Shown one piece after another: positions 50,485 to 59,067 of a DNA stretch of 60,996 nt. The translations under genes were made by a program, and so were the position numbers. Position 1 is the stretch's first letter; the number at the start of each line of letters is the position of its first letter. A model generated the notes under the pieces. The model did no database searches and was not told the origin of the DNA. It saw only the letters and a program-made list of their open reading frames with translations. The DNA comes from a bacterium (lineage in GTDB: Bacteria > Myxococcota_A > Bradymonadia > UBA7976 > UBA1532), in assembly GCA_030426085.1 (NCBI GenBank), contig JAUHYW010000065.1, positions 1 to 60,996 of the forward strand. Direction: 5' to 3'.

Positions 50485-51804
50485 ATGCGCACCCGCACGC
50501 TCTGCATCTGCCTGCTGCTCGCCGCCGCCGCCGGCTGCGACGACGACACCGCCGACGACCGCGACGCCAGCCTGCCCGACGCCGCCGCCGACCGCGGCGT
50601 GCCCCTCGACCTGATGCCCGAGACCGCCCCGCCGATCGACATCGGCCCCCAGCCCGACGCCGCGCCCGACATGGCGCCCGACACGGCCCCGCCCGACGCC
50701 GCGCCCGACATGGCCCTGCCGCCCGCCGAGTGCCAGCGCGTCGCCCGGGGCTACGGTGACCCGGGCGAGGTCGACGTCGACGTGCAGATCGTCGCCCAGG
50801 GCCTCGACGTCCCGTGGAGCATCGGCTGGCTGCCCGGAGGCGACCTCATCGTCACCGAGCGCGACGGGGCCCTGCTGCGCATCGACCCCGCCGCGCCCGG
50901 CGACCGGATCGAGCTGGCCCGGGTGCCGGTCAACGAAGCCGGCGAAGGCGGCCTGCTCGGCCTCGCGCTGCACCCCGACTTCGCCGCCAACCGCTGGATC
51001 TACCTCTATTACACCGCCCGGGGCCCGGCGAACCGCGTCGAGCGGTGGACCCTCGCCGAAGACGGCCAGAGCGCCGAGGCCGACCGGATCATCCTCGACG
51101 ACATCCCCGCCCGGCAGTACCACAACGGCGGCCGGCTGCGATTCGGCCCCGACGGCCACCTCTACGTCGGCACCGGCGACGCCGGCAGCCCCGACACCTC
51201 GCAGGACACCGACAGCCTCGCCGGCAAGATCCTGCGCATCACCGACGAGGGCGCCATCCCCGACGACAACCCCCTCCCCGGCTCGGCCACCTGGCTGTAC
51301 GGCATCCGCAACACCCAGGGCTTCGACTGGCTGCCCGACGGGCGCATGGTCGTCACCGACCACGGCCCGAGCGGCATCCCCACCGAAGGCGGCCGCACCG
51401 GCCACGACGAGATCACCATCGCCGCCCCCGGGGACAACCTCGGCTGGCCCGACATCTACGCCTGCGAGACCGCGCCCGACATGCTCGCCCCGGCGATGAC
51501 CTGGGCCAACGCCATGCCCCCCGGCGGGGCCGCCATCTACACCGGCGACGCCATCCCCGAGTGGCGGGGCGACACCTTCATCGGCGTGCTCGGGTTCGGC
51601 GACGACATCGGCCACCTGCACCGCATCCGATTCGACGCCAACGGCGACGTCGTCACCAGCGAGACCTACCTGCGCGGCGACTACGGCCGCCTGCGCGACG
51701 TCGTCATGGGCCCCGACGGCGACCTCTACGTGACCAGCAGCGGCTGCGACGGCCGGGGGAGCTGCGGCGCGGGCGACGTCATCCTGCGCGTCACCCGGGA
51801 GTAG
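50485..51804 (+). CDS. PQQ-type soluble aldose sugar dehydrogenase-like lipoprotein
   Basis: 439 aa with a lipoprotein signal (LLLAAAAGC, Cys 18) and an Asp/Pro/Ala linker to about 80. The rest matches the GSDH/YliI six-bladed propeller family: GLDVPWSIGWLPGGDLIVTER, GEGGLLGLALHPDF, YHNGGRLRFGPDGHLYVGTGD, GIRNTQGFDWLPDG, and a final GPDGDLYVTSSGCDG. Such enzymes oxidise aldose sugars with PQQ and calcium at the periplasmic side. The Cys in the last segment is common in the family. ATG 50485 follows GAGG. No PQQ synthesis gene is in the window. Confidence 0.9.
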   Translation: MRTRTLCICLLLAAAAGCDDDTADDRDASLPDAAADRGVPLDLMPETAPPIDIGPQPDAAPDMAPDTAPPDAAPDMALPPAECQRVARGYGDPGEVDVDVQIVAQGLDVPWSIGWLPGGDLIVTERDGALLRIDPAAPGDRIELARVPVNEAGEGGLLGLALHPDFAANRWIYLYYTARGPANRVERWTLAEDGQSAEADRIILDDIPARQYHNGGRLRFGPDGHLYVGTGDAGSPDTSQDTDSLAGKILRITDEGAIPDDNPLPGSATWLYGIRNTQGFDWLPDGRMVVTDHGPSGIPTEGGRTGHDEITIAAPGDNLGWPDIYACETAPDMLAPAMTWANAMPPGGAAIYTGDAIPEWRGDTFIGVLGFGDDIGHLHRIRFDANGDVVTSETYLRGDYGRLRDVVMGPDGDLYVTSSGCDGRGSCGAGDVILRVTRE

Positions 51805-51977
51805 GCGCGGCCCGATCCTCGCCCCCGCGCCCCCCCCCTGCAATTCTGCACACCGCGTGTTCGGAATCGACCATTCCCGCGCGCCGCCCCGGCCCCTACA
51901 GTGAGGACATCCCAAACACGGGACCCATCGACGGCCAGCAGCCATCGATGACAGCCATACACATCCGGGAGGACGCC

Positions 51978-53171
51978 ATGACTCCGCGCCGCGGCACCGC
52001 TGCTCTGTATCTCTCCGCCCTCGTCGCCACCGCCGCGCTCGTCGGCTGCGGCGAAGACAGCGACACCCCGACCCCCGCCGACCCGGCCACCGCCTACGTC
52101 GAGCGGGGCCCGCACGCCGTCGGCCACCGCGTCGACGACGCCGACGGCCTGACCATCAAGGCGTGGTACCCGGCCGCCGCTGAGGCCGACGGCGACATCG
52201 AATACGCCTTCGTGCTCAAGTTCCCCGGCTTCCCCGCCGACCCGGTCGCGGCCCACGGCCGGGCCCTCGCCGACGCCGACGCCGCCCCCGGGCGCCACCC
52301 GATCGTCGCGCTGTCCCACGGCTTCGGCCTCAACCCCGAGTGGTACCACCAGCTCGCCGAGCACATGGCATCCCATGGCTTCGTCGTGGTGGCCCCCGAG
52401 CACACCGAGCACGACTGGGCCCCCGACGTCGTGCGGGCCTCCATCGCCCGCCCGGCCGACATCTCGGCCGCCCTCGACTTCGCCCTCTCGGGCCCGCTGA
52501 GCGCCCACGTCGACCCCGAGCACATCGCCGCCGTCGGCCACTCCTACGGAGGCTACACCGCCCTCGCCCTGGCTGGCGCCCGCTTCGACATGCAGGGCCA
52601 CGCCGAGAGCTGCGCCGACGTCGAAGACCCCTTCGTGCAGGGCTACCTCTGCGACCCGTTCACCGAAGACGCCCTGACCGCCGAGATGGGCCTCGACGCC
52701 GCCCCCGAGGGCCTGTGGCCCACCCTGGCCGACGACCGGATCGACGCCATCGTCGCGCTGGCCGGCGACGCCCACCTCTTCGGCGCCCGGGGCCTGGCCG
52801 AAGTCACCGTGCCCGCGCTGCTCATCGGAGGCACCGCCGACACCGGCTCCCCCTGGGACTGGGGCACCGGCCTCGCCTTCGAGCACATCGGCAGCGCCGA
52901 CCGCACCCTGGTCGCCTTCGAGGGGTCGGAGCACTTCGTCGGCGTCTCGTCCTGCGACGATCTGCCCTTCATGCAGGGCTTCCCCGAAGAGATGCGGGCC
53001 TACATCTGCGACGACCCCGCCTGGGACAAGCCGGCCGAGCTGGCGCTCGTCGACCACCTGACCACCGCCTTCCTGGCCAAGACGCTGCGCGGCGAGCCCG
53101 AGGCCGCCGCCGCGCTCGACCCGGCGGTCTACGCCGAGGTCGAGGGGCTGAGCGTGACCGCCGGGCGGTGA
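51978..53171 (+). CDS. Alpha/beta-hydrolase lipoprotein (PAF-acetylhydrolase/dienelactone hydrolase-like)
   Basis: 397 aa; the signal ends LVGC (Cys 24). The nucleophile elbow is GHSYGG with Ser189. The likely Asp lies in GGTADTGSP and the His in EGSEHFVG. The oxyanion region is ALSHGFG. Two pairs of Cys suggest disulfides. The family hydrolyses esters, including phospholipid- and plastic-type esters; the substrate is unknown. GGGAGG (51967-51972) precedes ATG 51978, preferred over an ATG at 51948. A 173-bp gap upstream sets it apart from the previous gene and probably holds its own promoter. Confidence 0.9.
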   Translation: MTPRRGTAALYLSALVATAALVGCGEDSDTPTPADPATAYVERGPHAVGHRVDDADGLTIKAWYPAAAEADGDIEYAFVLKFPGFPADPVAAHGRALADADAAPGRHPIVALSHGFGLNPEWYHQLAEHMASHGFVVVAPEHTEHDWAPDVVRASIARPADISAALDFALSGPLSAHVDPEHIAAVGHSYGGYTALALAGARFDMQGHAESCADVEDPFVQGYLCDPFTEDALTAEMGLDAAPEGLWPTLADDRIDAIVALAGDAHLFGARGLAEVTVPALLIGGTADTGSPWDWGTGLAFEHIGSADRTLVAFEGSEHFVGVSSCDDLPFMQGFPEEMRAYICDDPAWDKPAELALVDHLTTAFLAKTLRGEPEAAAALDPAVYAEVEGLSVTAGR

Positions 53172-53179
53172 GGCCCGCG

Positions 53180-53971
53180 TCAGCCCGGCCCCGCCACCTT
53201 CCGGGCGACGATCCAGCGCTCGACCCCCGCCAGCAGCGCCTCGACCTCCTCCCGCTCCGAGCGCGGCCCCAGCAACCTCACCGCCTCTCGCAACCAGGAT
53301 CGCAGGGCGACGCTGTAGGCGACGTCCCGAGCGATCTGGTTCAGGCGGATGATGTCGGCCTTGTGCTGGGCCAGGCGGTTCGTCTTGTCATCCAACCGGA
53401 CGACGGTCTCTTCGTGCTCGTGCAGGAGCAGGTCCCGATCCAGCCCACACGTGGCCGCGATCACCGCCAGCCGATGGATCTGATCGCTGTCGAGCGGCCG
53501 ATCGGCGACCTCATAGCGCACGATCACCCGCGGCGGGCCCTCATCCGGGGCCGACGCGGCGAACGACTGCCGGGCCGCCGCGATGCCATCGGCCGTCGCC
53601 CGCAACGAACGCTCCAAGAGGTGCAGCCGGTCGCCCAGCCCACGGCGGACCCGAGACTCGAACCCCGCCAGCCACAGCGCCCGCTCGCTGCTCCGGGGAT
53701 CCAGCGGCGCGATGGCATCGAGCGGCACATCCCCTTCTGGCAGGTCGAACCCCAGCCCCCGCAGCGTGGGCCGGATCTCGCGCCGCAGCGCGCCCATCGC
53801 CTCGTCATCCCAGGCGCCGCCCCACTCGGCCTCCAGCGCCCGGCCCTCGGCCACCAGCCCCGCGACGTCCACCGGCTGATGCCGGCGCCGCCAGTACCGC
53901 TCCGGCGACACCAGCACCTGCCGCAGGCAGTCCATCTCGACCGTCAACTGCTCTCGCTCGGTGAGCGCCAT
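53180..53971 (-). CDS. Hypothetical protein divergent from the CHAT-STAND gene
   Basis: 263 aa, soluble, helical and Arg/Glu-rich. No domain is recognised. Notable segments are IVRYEVADRPLDSDQIHRL and a heptad-like DDKTNRLAQHKADIIRLNQIA that may form a short coiled coil. ATG 53971 is preceded by GGGAGGGG; the ATG at 54001 is less likely. It ends 8 bp from the convergent hydrolase and lies head-to-head with the CHAT-STAND gene, sharing a 144-bp intergenic region. A shared role is possible but unsupported by homology. Confidence 0.75.
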   Translation of the reverse strand: MALTEREQLTVEMDCLRQVLVSPERYWRRRHQPVDVAGLVAEGRALEAEWGGAWDDEAMGALRREIRPTLRGLGFDLPEGDVPLDAIAPLDPRSSERALWLAGFESRVRRGLGDRLHLLERSLRATADGIAAARQSFAASAPDEGPPRVIVRYEVADRPLDSDQIHRLAVIAATCGLDRDLLLHEHEETVVRLDDKTNRLAQHKADIIRLNQIARDVAYSVALRSWLREAVRLLGPRSEREEVEALLAGVERWIVARKVAGPG

Positions 53972-54037
53972 GCACCCCTCCCGGTCCGTGCCCGCCAGCA
54001 TGCCACCACGCCGCCCGCGCCGGCACCCCCACGCCCA

Positions 54038-54051
54038 TTACGGCCGTGTAA
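54038..54051. promoter_or_regulatory. Candidate operator in the divergent promoter region
   Basis: TTAC-GGCCGT-GTAA forms an inverted repeat, itself flanked by two direct copies of ACGCCC. It lies between divergent starts at 53971 and 54116. The symmetry is short (4-bp arms), so this is a weak candidate. Confidence 0.3.
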
Positions 54052-54115
54052 CGCCCGAGTCATCGCCATCCGCCCGCCGTTGATCCATCCTGCACGCCCC
54101 CGCAGGAGACCGCCG

Positions 54116-57100
54116 ATGACCTTCCGCGACGCCGACCACCACGCCCCGCGCCCCGACGGCCCCCCCGCGCCCGCCGCCGCGCCCACCCGGGCCGCCGAGG
54201 CCTTCACCCGCGGTGGCCGCGACCGCCTGCGGGTGCTCGTCGTCACCGCCAACCCGCTCTCCGAAGACGCCCCGCTCGACATGCGCGGCGAGTGGGACGG
54301 CCTGTGCGCCGCCGCGAAGCAGGGCGGGCTGCCGGTGACCCTCTTCCGCCTGCAACCCCCGACCTTCGACGCCCTCAAAGGCGCCCTCGTCGCCTGCAAG
54401 CAGGCCGGCCGCCCCCCGCACGTCCTGCACTTCGCCGGCCACGGCGGCCCCCGCTCGCTGCTCTTCGAGGACCCCGTCGGCAACCCCCACAAGGTCGACC
54501 GGGAAGACATCACCAAGGCCCTGCGCGACGCCGGCGTCGAGATCGCCGTGCTCAACGCCTGCCACTCGGCCTCGTCCTCCACCCGGGGGCTGGCCCAGGT
54601 CCTCGCCGACGGCGACGACGCCCGGGGCCGCCCCGTCCCGGTCGCCATCGGCTACGACGCCCCCATCGCCGACCGCAGCGCCGTGGCCTTCGCCGGCGCG
54701 CTCTACCGGGCCTTGACCGAGGGTCAGCCCACCGACGTCGCCGTCGAGAGCGCCCGCACCGCGCTGGCGAAGGTCGACCCCCCGGCCGCCTTCCGCCACC
54801 TGCACCGCTACGGCGCCCTCGGCCACCGCATCCCCGGCCCGTTCGGCGCCGACGACGGCCCCCGCGTCTACGACGGCACCACCGCCGTCGGCCAGCGCCC
54901 CGAGGTCCCCCGCTTCTTCGGCCGGGCCGCCGAGTCGGCCCGCGTCGGCGGCTGGCTGGCCGACCCCAACCTGCGCGGCGTGGCCATCGTCGGCGTCGGC
55001 GGCATCGGCAAGACCACCCTCTCCCGGGCCGTCGCCCAGCGCCACGCGTGGCGCTTCCCGGGCGGCGTCGTCGAGGCCAGCGCCCGCATGACCTGGGACG
55101 CGCCCACCGCCCGCGAGCTGCTCGACCTCGCCCGGGCCGCGCTGCTGCTGCCCGCCGAAGAGCGCACCGGCCGCATCGTGCAACGCCTGCTGACCCACGC
55201 CGGCCAGCACCCCACGCTCATCGTCTTCGACAACCTCGAGACCCTGGCCGACGGCGCCCTCGAGCACCTGCTGCGCTTCGTCGAGCAGCTCCCGCTCAAC
55301 GGCAGCAAGGCCATCCTCACCCTGCGCCCCTCGCCCAAGGCCCTGCACGAGTGGCCCTGGATGAAGGTCGAGGCGCTCACCCGGGGCCTGGGCCGCCACG
55401 CCGGCCCGCGCTACGTGATGCACGTCGCCCGCCAGCGCGAGCTGACGCAGTTCGAGGTCGCGCCCGACGACCGGGGCCGCGTCGGCGGCCTGCCGGCGGC
55501 GCTCTCGGCGGCCGTCGCCGGCCACCCCAAGATGATCGAGGTCGCCGTGGGCCTCGTCGCCCAGGAGGGCCTGCCCACGCTGCGGGCCGAGCTGCCCGAG
55601 GTCGAGCGCCCCCCGGCCCAGGCCCGCAAGCTGGCCGCCGACGCGCTCGAAGACAAGATGCACGGGCTGTTCGCCTCGTCGACGGCGCTGCTCGACGAGG
55701 CCGGCCGGGCGCTTCTGCGGGCGCTGCCGGCCTTCCCGGTGGGCACGCTCGCCGAGCCGGAGGCCATCGCCGCGCTGGCTGCCCTGGCCGGCGCGGCCCC
55801 CGACGCCGAGGCCCCCGACCTCGAGGCCGCCGCCGACCGCTGGACCCGGGCCCGGCGGGGCGCGGTCCGGGCCGGGCTGATGCAGTGGGACGCCGCGCAC
55901 GGGCTGGCGTCCTTCCACCCCACCGTCGCCGAGTTCGCCCGGCGCGCGCACCCGCTGAGCCCGGACGAGGCGGCGGCGGTCGACGGCGCCCTGCTCGCCG
56001 CGGCGCTGGCCCATGTGCAGACCCACGCGCGCGACGGCTACCAGCTCGCCCGGCGGGTGGAGCACCTGTTCGCGGTGTTCGAGCGGGGCTGGCGGGCGAG
56101 CGGGCCGGGCACCGACGTCGGCAAGGCGATCGCCGGGGCGGTGGACGCCTGCGGGGCCTACCTGCACCGCGCGGGGCTGTGGTCGCTGATGATGCACTGG
56201 CGCGAGCGGCTCGAGGCCGCCGGGCACGACGAGGGCCCGGCCAAGGGCTGGCGGCTGCGGCGGGACGCCACCCTCCTGCGGGACCGGGGCGCATGGGAAG
56301 AGGCCCGTAAGCGGTATTCCGAAGCCGAAGCGATCTTCGAGGCGTGCGGTGAAAAAAAAGGTCTGAGCGGGGTGTGGTTCGACCTTTCCTACGTGGAGTC
56401 CCAGAGTGGGAACCACGATGAGGCCCGCCGCCTCCTCCGTGCATCCATCGCCGTCAAAGAAGAGCTGGGGGACCGCCAGGGACGGGCGGCCTCGCTGCAC
56501 CAGTTGGCTCGCATCGAGTTCCAACAGGGCCGCCCCGACGAGGCCCGCCGCCTCCTCCGTGCATCCATCGCCGTACTCGAAGAGCTGGGGGACCGCCAGG
56601 GACGGGCGGCCTCGCTGCACGAGTTGGCTCGCATCGAGTTCCAACAGGGCCGCCCCGACGAGGCCCGCCGCCTCCTCCGTGAATCCATCGCCGTTGACGA
56701 AGAGCTGGGGGACCGCCAGGGACGGGCGGCCTCGCTGCACCAGTTGGCGAGCATCGAGTTCCAGCAGGGCCGCCCCGACGAGGCCCGCCGCCTCCTCCGT
56801 GAATCCATCGCCGTCAAAGAAGAGCTGGGGGACCGCCAGGGACGGGCGGCCTCGCTGCACGAGTTGGCTCGCATCGAGTTCCAGCAGGGCCGCCCCGACG
56901 AGGCCCGCCGCCTCCTCCGTGAATCCATCGCCGTCGCAGAAGAGCTGGGGGACCGCCAGGGACGGGCGGCCTCGCTGCACCAGTTGGCGAGCATCGAGTT
57001 CCAACAGGGCCGCCCCGACGAGGCCCGCCGCCTCCTCCGTGAATCCATCGCCGTACTCGAAGAGCTGGGGGACCGCCGAGGGATGGCGATCTCACTCGGC

Positions 57101-58168
57101 ATGCTGGGCCAGATGGTGTTCGCCGCGGGCGAGCGCGCCGCCGGTGTCGGGATGCTGGAGCGCGCGGTCAGCCTCCTGAAGTCGCTGGGCGCCGACCGCG
57201 ATCTGGCCGCGGTCGAACAGACGCTCGAGATGATGCGGTCGATGGGCAATGCCCAGCCCTCCACCCCCTCCGGCCTCGCCGCCGCCCAGGCCGCCCTGCG
57301 CGCCGGCCGCCCCGCCAACGCGCTGGGCATCGCCGAGGCCGCCGAGCAATCCGCGCTCGACGCCGGCGACCACGCCGCCGCCGCCGCCGCCGTCCTCACC
57401 GGGCAGGCCCTCGCGCCCCTCGGCCGGGCCGACGACGCCCGCGCCGCCTTCACCCGGGCCGCCGAGCGCCTCGACGCCCTCGGCCAGACCGACAACGCCC
57501 GCGCCGTCCGCCAGGCCCTCGCCGCGCTCGACGCCGCCCCCTCCCCCGCCCTGCGGGCCCTCGCCGCCGCGCGGGCCGGCGACCTCGACCGGGCCGACGC
57601 GCTGGCCACCGCCGCGCTCGACGCCGGCCCGCCCGACCGGCAGCAGCTCGATCTGCTCACCGTCCGGGGTCAGGCCCGCGCCGGCCTGCGCCGCTTCGCC
57701 GAGGCCGACGCCGACCTCGACCGCGCCGCCCGCCTCGCCGCCCGGCTCGCAGCCCCCGACGAGCGGGACGACATCGGCGAGCAGATCCGCGCCCTGCGGC
57801 GGCAGATCGCCGAGCAACACGCCCGCCACGCGCTGACGACCGCCCCGCTCGCCGACCTGCTCGATGGCCCACAGCCCGCGCCTCAGCGGATCATGCAGCT
57901 CTCGTTGCGGCTCACCGCCCAGATCGAGGCCGGCGACCTCGACGGCGCCGCGGCCACCGCCGACGCGGCGCTGCCGCTGCTCGACGGGATCGACGACGCC
58001 GACCTGCGGCTGACGCTGTGGATCCCGACCATCCAGCTCCGGGCGCTGCGGGGCGACGCGGACGGCGCCCGGGCGCTGCTGGCCGAGGCGCAGGCGGCGG
58101 CCGAGGTCTCGCCCCGGGCGGCGGCGGTGGTGAAGCAGGTGGCCGAAGCCATCGGCGAGGGCGCGTAG
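54116..58168 (+). CDS. CHAT protease / STAND NTPase / TPR protein
   Basis: 1350 aa, no signal peptide. The N-terminal third (about 35-245) is a CHAT caspase-like peptidase: His109 in LHFAGHGGP and Cys149 in LNACHSAS form the expected catalytic dyad. A STAND/NB-ARC-type NTPase follows (about 265-560) with P-loop GVGGIGKTT (Lys299) and Walker B at 372 (LIVFDNLE). Residues about 560-745 are a helical linker, and about 766-1000 a TPR array built from six near-identical 40-residue units; more divergent helical repeats run to the end. The layout matches bacterial NLR-like sensors in which ligand binding by the repeats drives NTPase assembly and activates the effector. An anti-phage or cell-death role is inferred, not shown. 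AGGAGA precedes ATG 54116. Confidence 0.93.
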   Translation: MTFRDADHHAPRPDGPPAPAAAPTRAAEAFTRGGRDRLRVLVVTANPLSEDAPLDMRGEWDGLCAAAKQGGLPVTLFRLQPPTFDALKGALVACKQAGRPPHVLHFAGHGGPRSLLFEDPVGNPHKVDREDITKALRDAGVEIAVLNACHSASSSTRGLAQVLADGDDARGRPVPVAIGYDAPIADRSAVAFAGALYRALTEGQPTDVAVESARTALAKVDPPAAFRHLHRYGALGHRIPGPFGADDGPRVYDGTTAVGQRPEVPRFFGRAAESARVGGWLADPNLRGVAIVGVGGIGKTTLSRAVAQRHAWRFPGGVVEASARMTWDAPTARELLDLARAALLLPAEERTGRIVQRLLTHAGQHPTLIVFDNLETLADGALEHLLRFVEQLPLNGSKAILTLRPSPKALHEWPWMKVEALTRGLGRHAGPRYVMHVARQRELTQFEVAPDDRGRVGGLPAALSAAVAGHPKMIEVAVGLVAQEGLPTLRAELPEVERPPAQARKLAADALEDKMHGLFASSTALLDEAGRALLRALPAFPVGTLAEPEAIAALAALAGAAPDAEAPDLEAAADRWTRARRGAVRAGLMQWDAAHGLASFHPTVAEFARRAHPLSPDEAAAVDGALLAAALAHVQTHARDGYQLARRVEHLFAVFERGWRASGPGTDVGKAIAGAVDACGAYLHRAGLWSLMMHWRERLEAAGHDEGPAKGWRLRRDATLLRDRGAWEEARKRYSEAEAIFEACGEKKGLSGVWFDLSYVESQSGNHDEARRLLRASIAVKEELGDRQGRAASLHQLARIEFQQGRPDEARRLLRASIAVLEELGDRQGRAASLHELARIEFQQGRPDEARRLLRESIAVDEELGDRQGRAASLHQLASIEFQQGRPDEARRLLRESIAVKEELGDRQGRAASLHELARIEFQQGRPDEARRLLRESIAVAEELGDRQGRAASLHQLASIEFQQGRPDEARRLLRESIAVLEELGDRRGMAISLGMLGQMVFAAGERAAGVGMLERAVSLLKSLGADRDLAAVEQTLEMMRSMGNAQPSTPSGLAAAQAALRAGRPANALGIAEAAEQSALDAGDHAAAAAAVLTGQALAPLGRADDARAAFTRAAERLDALGQTDNARAVRQALAALDAAPSPALRALAAARAGDLDRADALATAALDAGPPDRQQLDLLTVRGQARAGLRRFAEADADLDRAARLAARLAAPDERDDIGEQIRALRRQIAEQHARHALTTAPLADLLDGPQPAPQRIMQLSLRLTAQIEAGDLDGAAATADAALPLLDGIDDADLRLTLWIPTIQLRALRGDADGARALLAEAQAAAEVSPRAAAVVKQVAEAIGEGA
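56352..56359 (+). other. A8 homopolymer at the junction before the TPR array
   Basis: An uninterrupted run of eight A in very G+C-rich coding DNA (GGT GAA AAA AAA GGT). Loss of one A gives an immediate TGA at 56364-56366; gain of one A gives TGA at 56419-56421, just where the repeats begin. Both would leave only the CHAT and NTPase parts. Confidence 0.9.
56401..57120 (+). repeat. Six-copy 120-bp tandem repeat encoding TPR units
   Basis: Copies begin at 56401, 56521, 56641, 56761, 56881 and 57001, each exactly 120 bp, almost identical. The first has a divergent first 20 bp and the last a divergent final 35 bp. Differences are limited to a CAA/CAG switch, GCA/GAA, the codon pair after GCC (variable codon at 56456, 56576, 56696, 56816, 56936, 57056), CAG/GAG, and GCTCGC/GCGAGC. 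This is a recent amplification with selected or shuffled variation. Confidence 0.95.
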
Positions 58169-58192
58169 CGCGGCGGTCGCGCCGGGTGGGCC

Positions 58193-58306
58193 CGTCGGGT
58201 AGAGGCCGTCCGGCCGAAGGGGCCGCGGGCCGTCGGGTGCGGGCCGCCCGGCCGAAGGGACCGCGGGCCGTCGGGCGCGGGCCGCCCGGCCGAAGGGATC
58301 ACGGCC
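58193..58306. repeat. 38-bp tandem repeat, three copies
   Basis: The motif CGTCGGG...GGCCGCCCGGCCGAAGGG recurs at 58193, 58231 and 58269, exactly 38 bp apart, directly after the CHAT-STAND gene's stop. Each unit is self-complementary in part (GGCC/GGCC rich) and could fold. 38 is not a multiple of 3, so it is not a coding repeat. Confidence 0.75.
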
Positions 58307-58363
58307 CGTAGTGGGCGCCGTCCGGGGTGGGTCGACGACGCGGGAGAGCGCCGCCCCCGCCCC

Positions 58364-58573
58364 CTACCCGCGCGACGCGCGCAGCGCCGCGCAGACACAC
58401 ACCCGATAGTCATCGAGCCATCGCGGCCCGAGCGTTCGCGCGGCCAGCAGTGATGCCAGGGCGGGATCACCCCAGCTCTCCGCGGCCTGGACGGCGGCGT
58501 CCTGCATGTCGATGGATGGGAACTCCGCTGTCAGGCGCACCGCCGACCGAAGCCGGTCGAGCGCGCAGCGCGA
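58364..58573 (-). pseudogene. Possible remnant or small ORF in a mostly non-coding 900-bp gap
   Basis: The minus-strand frame ending at 58364 has a protein-like last 60 residues (VRLTAEFPSIDMQDAAVQAA, then WLDDYRVCVCAALRASRG) but upstream it dissolves into Arg-rich low-complexity sequence with no good start or ribosome site. The region 58580-59067 around it has repeated GCGAGCGAGCGC-like strings, a CCCCC-GTAA-GGGGG hairpin (58771-58784) and no other gene. It may be a decayed gene end or chance. Confidence 0.3.
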
Positions 58574-59067
58574 GACGCGAGCGCGCCCGCCTAGGCGAGA
58601 GCCACCGCTCACCCCGCCCGTGGCCAGCATGTACGACACCCGCATGGAGCGCGCGAGCACGCGAGCGCCAGCGAGCCGCCGAGCGCAGCGAAGGCATCCG
58701 GCTACGCCGGACGGGTCGGAGCAACGACGCAGCGCGAGCGGAGCGAGCGCGAGGAGGCGCGGAGATCCCGCCCCCGTAAGGGGGTGCCGGAGACGAGCAC
58801 GGCACAAGCAACGCTGTTGGCGCGTCCCGAGTCACCGAGAGCCGGCCCGCCGTGCCCACCCGCAGCGCTGCCCGGGCCGTCGCCGGGCCGTGCTCTTCTC
58901 AAGTCGAGCCGGGAGACCGACCGCGCGCGTGCGCGACGCCGTCTTCGAACGGCGCCGCGGCCAGCGCGGCCTGCGCCCGGGCGAGCGCCCGGTCGCAGGC
59001 CGGGGGCGGCGCGGCGGTCGGATCATGTGGGGGGTTCGGTGAGGGTGGGATGGGCACGGGCGGGCCG
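58574..59067. other. Non-coding stretch with hairpins and GCGAGC-rich sequence
   Basis: About 490 bp with no gene I can support. It has short, GCGAGCG-rich, partially repeated sequence, the hairpin ATCCGGC-TAC-GCCGGAC near 58700, and CCCCC-GTAA-GGGGG (58771-58784). All open frames here are low complexity. Confidence 0.5.

Noticed and set aside
58580-58800. Insertion-sequence remnant
   Set aside because: GCGAGC-rich strings and hairpins are present, but there are no terminal inverted repeats, target duplications or transposase-like translation.
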